From Candidatus Falkowbacteria bacterium RIFOXYC2_FULL_48_21 (GTDB taxonomy: Bacteria; Patescibacteriota; Patescibacteriia; UBA11705; JABHMO01): a stretch of 8,090 nt of DNA. Positions 4,233 to 8,090 of this stretch are shown here, one piece after another (position 1 is the first letter of the stretch; each line of letters begins with the position of its first letter). Location: assembly GCA_001778275.1 (NCBI GenBank), contig MFGM01000052.1, forward strand, positions 1-8,090, given 5' to 3'. The notes below the pieces were generated by a model. That model was not told the DNA's origin, ran no database searches, and saw only the letters and a list, made by a program, of their open reading frames with translations. The position numbers and the translations under genes were made by a program.

Positions 4233-7200
4233 TCACTCCTGCCGCAAACTATCCGGTCCTAAAATCTTTTCCAATTTAAACCGGTTATCATCATTCAGGT
4301 TGATTAAAAAATTGGTCTTGATCATCTTGTCCTGTATCTGGAAAATCACTTGATGGTCGCCGGGCATGTCCATAAAAAGCATCTTGACTTGACTGGCAAA
4401 CTCTTTCGACGCACCGAGCGGATAGCTGATAATGACCTGTCTCTTGTGCACTCGTTGTCCCCCGCCCGGAGTCATGACTCCGCCCTCGAGCGCGGATTTT
4501 TTTATGGCCGCGGCCACTTGATCGAGATTGTCATTATTCAATTCCCAAACTTTGTTGCACAGCACCTTCGCCTCGCCATCCTTATCGGACAAAGTGCCTT
4601 CTGTCACAACAATAGTTCCTTTTTGCCACACGCTTTCTTTCGCCTTGTACAAACGCGGAAAAACCAAACACTCGACCGAATGCACGTGATCCTCGAGCGT
4701 GACGAATAACATTGGCTCGCCTTTTTTGGTGGTAATTTTCTTGATCGTGGACACCACGCCGCCGATACGCACCACGCGCTTGGTAATCGTTTCCGTAAAA
4801 AGCGTGCCAAGCGGCATAATTAAATTTTGCAAAGCCCGCGCGAACGGCGTGAAAGGATGTTCGGACACATACAGACCGAGAAACTCTTTTTCCCAAGCCA
4901 AAATTTGTGCAATGCCGAAATCCGACGACTCACGCAACACCAACCTCGGTAAAGCGTTTGTGTCATTATTCAAACTGAACAAATTGACTTGTTTGGACGA
5001 CTTAGTACTTTCCGATTCCTTGGTAAACAGCGTCATCTTTTCCACGTTGTCCAGCAATTGTGATCGCCGGCCAAACATATCCATGGCCCCACTCTTGATC
5101 AAGCCTTCCAATGATTTTTTGTTAATCATCTGCCCGCCCAACCGACTTAAAAAACTTTCCAAATCATTATAAACCCCGCGTTCCTTGCGCTCGTGAATAA
5201 TCGATTTGGCCACCGCCTCACCCACGTTGCGCACAGCGTTTAGTCCGAAACGAATGCGCGGTTCCTGCGCCGCGAGTGACTCCGCCACAACCGTGAAGGT
5301 GGAATAACTTTCATTGATGCTCGGCGCGAAAATTTTAATGCCCATTTGTTTGCACTCATCAATTTCAATCGTGATACGATCCATATTATGCTGATCGCTC
5401 GTCAACAACGCGGCCATGAACTCCGTGGGATAGTTCGCTTTCAAGTATCCGGTTTGATAAGCGATGAGCGCGTAACACGCGGCGTGCGACTTGTTGAATC
5501 CATACTCCGCGAACTTTTCCATACTGCCGAAAGTGGCGGTGGCGATTTCAGCGGAAATGTTATTTTTCGCACAGCCGGCCAAAAATTCCGCTTTCATTTT
5601 TTCCATCAGCGCGGCGATCTTCTTACCCATGGCCTTGCGCAAAGTATCGGCCTGGCCGCCAGTAAAGCCGGCCATGTCCTTTGACAATTGCATCACTTGT
5701 TCCTGGTAAACAATAACCCCGTAGGTATTTTTCAACGAATTGGCCATGACCGGGTGCAAATATGTGATTTCTTTTTGGCCGTGTTTGCGGGCGATGAATT
5801 CGTCCACCATTCCCGAATTAAGCGGGCCCGGCCGATACAGCGCCACCATGGCGATCAAGTCTTCAAATACGGACGGCTTCAACATTTTTAAATAACGCTT
5901 CATGCCGCTCGATTCGAATTGGAACACGCCCGTGGTTTCGCCGCGCTGAAAAAGTTCGTAAGTTTTTTTATCATCGAGCTTTAAATCATCAACTTTTATT
6001 TTTACGCCATGCATTTTTTCGACAATTTCGCACGCTTTTTCCAAAATGGTTAAATTTTTCAAACCAAGAAAGTCCATCTTCAAAATCCCCAAATCTTCCA
6101 CCGGATGCAGCGAGTATTGAGAAATGATCGCTGCTTCCTGATCGCGCGCGTACTGGCACGGACAATAATGATCAACCGGCTCGCGCGTAATCACGACGCC
6201 GCAGGCATGCGTCGACGCGTGCCGCGCCACCCCTTCCAACTTTTTGGCGAAGTTAAGCAAGCGCTTCGCATCGTCATTCGTATCATACATCTGCTTTACT
6301 TCCACGACCGAAGTTAACGCCTCGTCAAGATCAACGCCCATCGGAATCAACTTCGACAGCTGATCGCAAAAATTGTACGGCATATCAAGCACTCTCCCCA
6401 CATCCTTCACCGCCGCGCGTGCCGCCATGGTGCCAAACGTGATAATCTGCGCCACATGATCCTTGCCGTATTTATTTTCAACATAGCGTAGCACCTCCTC
6501 TCGCCGCTCATCGGCAAAGTCCGTATCAATATCAGGCATGGAAATACGATCCGGATTTAAAAATCTTTCGAACAGCAAATCATAAGCCATCGGTTCTAGG
6601 TTGGTGATGTTCAATAAATAGGAAATAACACTGCCGGCCGCGCTACCACGACCGGGGCCAACGACAATGCCGGTATTTTTCGCCCAATTGATAAAATCTT
6701 GAACAATCAAAAAATATGAAGCATAACCGGTTTTCTGAATTACGCCGAGCTCATAGTTCATGCGGTCAAGTACTTTTCGGTTTTTCTCACTTAACTCGGC
6801 CGCAAACGGATCAAACCCGTATCGTCGCTTTACATTTTCAACGCACATGTTCTTCAAATAATCAAAATCCGTGATTCCTTCCGGCACCTCATACACCGGC
6901 AGCTGAAGTTTGCCTAGCGGGATTTCCAAATTGCACATTTCCGCCACTTTGTTGGTGTTTTCCAAAACTTCGAGGTGGTCGCGGAACCGATCCTCCATTT
7001 GCGCGGACGTGGGCACGGAAAAATCTTCTCCCATGTAACTCATGCGATCCTTGTCGGCCAAGGTCTTCTTCGTCTGCAAACAAATAAGAATATCGTGCGC
7101 TTCCGCGTCTTCACTGTTCAGGTAATGACTATCAGTGGTGGCCACGATTGGGATATTCAGACGCTTGCCGATGTCATACAAACGATTATTAACCACTTTT

Positions 7201-7745
7201 TGTTCCGGAATATTCGGATGATGCTGAACTTCCAGAAAAAAATTTTCTTTACCGAAAACGCCGATGTATTTATTTAGCAGGCCTTCAATCTTCGCCTCGC
7301 TTCCGCCACGCAAGATATTACGAGGAATTTCACCGGCCAAGCAAGCCGTTAAACAGATAATTCCTTCATGATATTGATTCAACAGCTCCCAGTCGATGCG
7401 CGGCTTGTAATAAAAACCCTCAAGGTGGGCAATGGTCGTCAGCTTGATCAAATTTTGATAACCAACGTAATCTTTCGCCAATAAGATAATATGAAACCGA
7501 TCATCCTCGCCCGCTTCTTTGCGTTTACGATTTTCCACGATGTACATTTCACAACCCACGATCGGCTTCACGCCGGCCGCTTTGCATTTTTGATAAAACT
7601 CAATCGCGCCGTACATCACGCCGTGATCGGTCAGAGCCACGGCCGTCATGCCGTCCGCTTTCACTTTATCAACCAAATCGCCGATCTTGGTCAGACCGTC
7701 GAGCAGGGAGTAGTGGCTGTGGATGTGTAGTGGCGTATACTTCAT
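4233..7745 (-). CDS. dnaE: DNA polymerase III subunit alpha, DnaE1 type, with intact PHP domain
   Basis: Replicative DNA polymerase of 1170 residues, the usual length for DnaE. The N-terminal PHP domain (about 1-270) keeps all metal-ligand positions known from DnaE1 enzymes with PHP proofreading: H7, H9, D16, H41, E66, H85, C135, D205, H207. The family C catalytic core shows PGRGSAAGS (364-372) and the aspartates of PDIDTDF (D405, D407) and KMDFLGL (D558). QEQVMQ (681-686) and the GFNKSHAACYALIAYQTGYL segment (749-768) are typical of the fingers and following region. A beta-clamp binding motif QVNLF lies at 919-923, an OB fold at about 990-1070, then a short C-terminal domain ending LRQE. The ATG at 7745 gives a family-standard start (MKYTPLHIHSHYS) but lacks a clear Shine-Dalgarno. 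The leader is about 240 nt and contains repeat element C; the gene downstream has its own promoter. Confidence 0.98.
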   Translation of the reverse strand: MKYTPLHIHSHYSLLDGLTKIGDLVDKVKADGMTAVALTDHGVMYGAIEFYQKCKAAGVKPIVGCEMYIVENRKRKEAGEDDRFHIILLAKDYVGYQNLIKLTTIAHLEGFYYKPRIDWELLNQYHEGIICLTACLAGEIPRNILRGGSEAKIEGLLNKYIGVFGKENFFLEVQHHPNIPEQKVVNNRLYDIGKRLNIPIVATTDSHYLNSEDAEAHDILICLQTKKTLADKDRMSYMGEDFSVPTSAQMEDRFRDHLEVLENTNKVAEMCNLEIPLGKLQLPVYEVPEGITDFDYLKNMCVENVKRRYGFDPFAAELSEKNRKVLDRMNYELGVIQKTGYASYFLIVQDFINWAKNTGIVVGPGRGSAAGSVISYLLNITNLEPMAYDLLFERFLNPDRISMPDIDTDFADERREEVLRYVENKYGKDHVAQIITFGTMAARAAVKDVGRVLDMPYNFCDQLSKLIPMGVDLDEALTSVVEVKQMYDTNDDAKRLLNFAKKLEGVARHASTHACGVVITREPVDHYCPCQYARDQEAAIISQYSLHPVEDLGILKMDFLGLKNLTILEKACEIVEKMHGVKIKVDDLKLDDKKTYELFQRGETTGVFQFESSGMKRYLKMLKPSVFEDLIAMVALYRPGPLNSGMVDEFIARKHGQKEITYLHPVMANSLKNTYGVIVYQEQVMQLSKDMAGFTGGQADTLRKAMGKKIAALMEKMKAEFLAGCAKNNISAEIATATFGSMEKFAEYGFNKSHAACYALIAYQTGYLKANYPTEFMAALLTSDQHNMDRITIEIDECKQMGIKIFAPSINESYSTFTVVAESLAAQEPRIRFGLNAVRNVGEAVAKSIIHERKERGVYNDLESFLSRLGGQMINKKSLEGLIKSGAMDMFGRRSQLLDNVEKMTLFTKESESTKSSKQVNLFSLNNDTNALPRLVLRESSDFGIAQILAWEKEFLGLYVSEHPFTPFARALQNLIMPLGTLFTETITKRVVRIGGVVSTIKKITTKKGEPMLFVTLEDHVHSVECLVFPRLYKAKESVWQKGTIVVTEGTLSDKDGEAKVLCNKVWELNNDNLDQVAAAIKKSALEGGVMTPGGGQRVHKRQVIISYPLGASKEFASQVKMLFMDMPGDHQVIFQIQDKMIKTNFLINLNDDNRFKLEKILGPDSLRQE

Positions 7746-7753
7746 AGAACTGG

Positions 7754-7978
7754 GGAGTCCGGAGTCAAAAGGTAAAAGTCAAAAGTCCAGCATACAAACA
7801 ACACAATAATCTATACGACCATGGCTTTAGACTTTTACCTTTGTGCGCCATAGGACGCCCGCCCGCAGCGCTACTGCGCAACAAGTTGTGGGCAGGCACT
7901 CGTCCTTCGGCGAGGACTTTTGACTTGCGATTCGGACTTTAGACTTTTACCTTTTGACTTTAGACTTGCGACTCCAGC
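7754..7978. repeat. Heptamer-repeat inverted element C in the dnaE leader
   Basis: Left arm has five heptamers AGTCCGG, AGTCAAA, AGGTAAA, AGTCAAA, AGTCCAG (7756-7790). Right arm has six: GGACTTT, AGACTTT, TACCTTT, TGACTTT, AGACTTG, CGACTCC (7934-7975). An 18-nt perfect inverted match joins 7763-7780 and 7942-7959. Another right-arm-type copy lies inside (7829-7842, AGACTTT TACCTTT), with further GGACTTT and TGACTTG units at 7914-7927. The element fills the untranslated region between the dnaE promoter and ATG. No ORF is supported here. Confidence 0.9.
7852..7917. other. GC-rich nested hairpin core inside element C
   Basis: Outer stem AGGACG (7852-7857) pairs CGTCCT (7901-7906). Next, GCCCGCCC (7857-7864) pairs GGGCAGGC (7890-7897) with one mismatch. 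Inside are two hairpins, CGCAG/CTGCG (7864-7878) and CAAC/GTTG (7879-7888), giving a branched fold. An alternative GTCCT/AGGAC hairpin (7902-7917) competes with the outer stem. It is a structured insert flanked by heptamer arms; its function is unknown. Confidence 0.65.
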
Positions 7979-7992
7979 TTTTTACTGCCCCC

Positions 7993-8021
7993 ATTTTATC
8001 ACACCCGCGCTTGTTTCTCAA
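7993..8021 (-). promoter_or_regulatory. Promoter of dnaE
   Basis: -35 TTGAGA (8016-8021), 17-bp spacer, -10 TAAAAT (7993-7998) with an upstream TGA that makes an extended -10. Predicted start near 7986, about 240 nt before the dnaE ATG. All of repeat element C would therefore be transcribed into the dnaE leader. Confidence 0.75.
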
Positions 8022-8029
8022 AGGAAAAA

Positions 8030-8076
8030 TTATCCACCAATTACACCATTTTTTCGTAAAACAAACTTGTGAATAA
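8030..8076. promoter_or_regulatory. Two DnaA-box-like sites upstream of dnaE
   Basis: TTATCCACC at 8030-8038 (plus strand) differs by one base from the consensus TTATNCACA. TGTGAATAA at 8068-8076 is a perfect box, TTATTCACA, on the minus strand. They face each other just upstream of the dnaE -35 and near a divergent TTGACA. DnaA control of dnaE or of the divergent gene is possible; in AT-rich intergenic DNA, chance occurrence is also possible. Confidence 0.4.
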
Positions 8077-8081
8077 ATCAC

Positions 8082-8087
8082 TTGACA
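8082..8087 (+). promoter_or_regulatory. Possible -35 element of a divergent plus-strand gene
   Basis: Perfect TTGACA three bases from the window edge on the plus strand. The -10 and gene would lie outside. It suggests that the neighbour of dnaE is transcribed divergently, but cannot be confirmed here. Confidence 0.3.
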
Positions 8088-8090
8088 AAA

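Noticed and set aside
4350..7730. Plus-strand and out-of-frame reading frames of 64-157 aa within dnaE
   Set aside because: All overlap the unmistakable DnaE frame, and their His/Arg-rich composition is typical of the antisense of a coding region.
7754..7978. Insertion sequence or MITE with terminal inverted repeats
   Set aside because: No transposase and no clear target-site duplication. The arms are tandem heptamers rather than a single terminal sequence. A non-autonomous element cannot be excluded but is not supported.

Overview
The window looks like chromosomal DNA of an uncultivated bacterium, probably of the Patescibacteria (CPR) radiation. This is an inference from gene content. ThrRS starts directly at its editing domain without a TGS domain. 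A single-TM exported protein resembles the family usually auto-labelled 'baseplate J/gp47-like' in Parcubacteria. Intergenic DNA is rich in short-period inverted repeats. TGA is used as a stop (dnaE and the 108-aa gene), so the Gracilibacteria/Absconditabacteria code is excluded. No rRNA, tRNA, CRISPR array, transposase or phage gene was seen.

Layout: (1) 1-1265, minus, 5' two thirds of thrS. Its leader at 1323-1506 is a T-box riboswitch with an exact antiterminator, a Stem III, a terminator and a near-consensus promoter, but its Stem I region folds into three short hairpins. (2) 1602-2126, minus, a small secreted protein of unknown function with its own promoter and a very GC-rich terminator. 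(3) 2127-2373, a divergent intergenic region with a 60-bp imperfect palindrome between two opposing promoters. (4) 2374-2700, plus, a small cysteine-rich membrane lipoprotein. (5) 2934-4079, minus, a single-TM exported protein. (6) 4233-7745, minus, complete dnaE (DNA polymerase III alpha) with an intact PHP metal site. (7) 7746-8090, the dnaE leader and promoter plus a divergent intergenic region with two DnaA-box-like sites and the edge of a plus-strand promoter.

The most distinctive feature outside genes is a family of inverted repeats built from tandem 7-nt units, present in three intergenic regions (2752-2930, 4087-4178, 7754-7978). The unit differs between sites (GGGCAAA-like, AGTTGTA-like, AGTCAAA-like), but the period and the inverted arrangement are the same. 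Two of the three lie between a predicted promoter and a start codon, so they would be transcribed as long hairpins in 5' UTRs.

Functionally the genes are a mixture: translation (thrS, controlled by uncharged tRNA-Thr), replication (dnaE) and three cell-envelope proteins of unknown role. Nothing shows that they form one pathway. Each transcription unit appears to have its own promoter.
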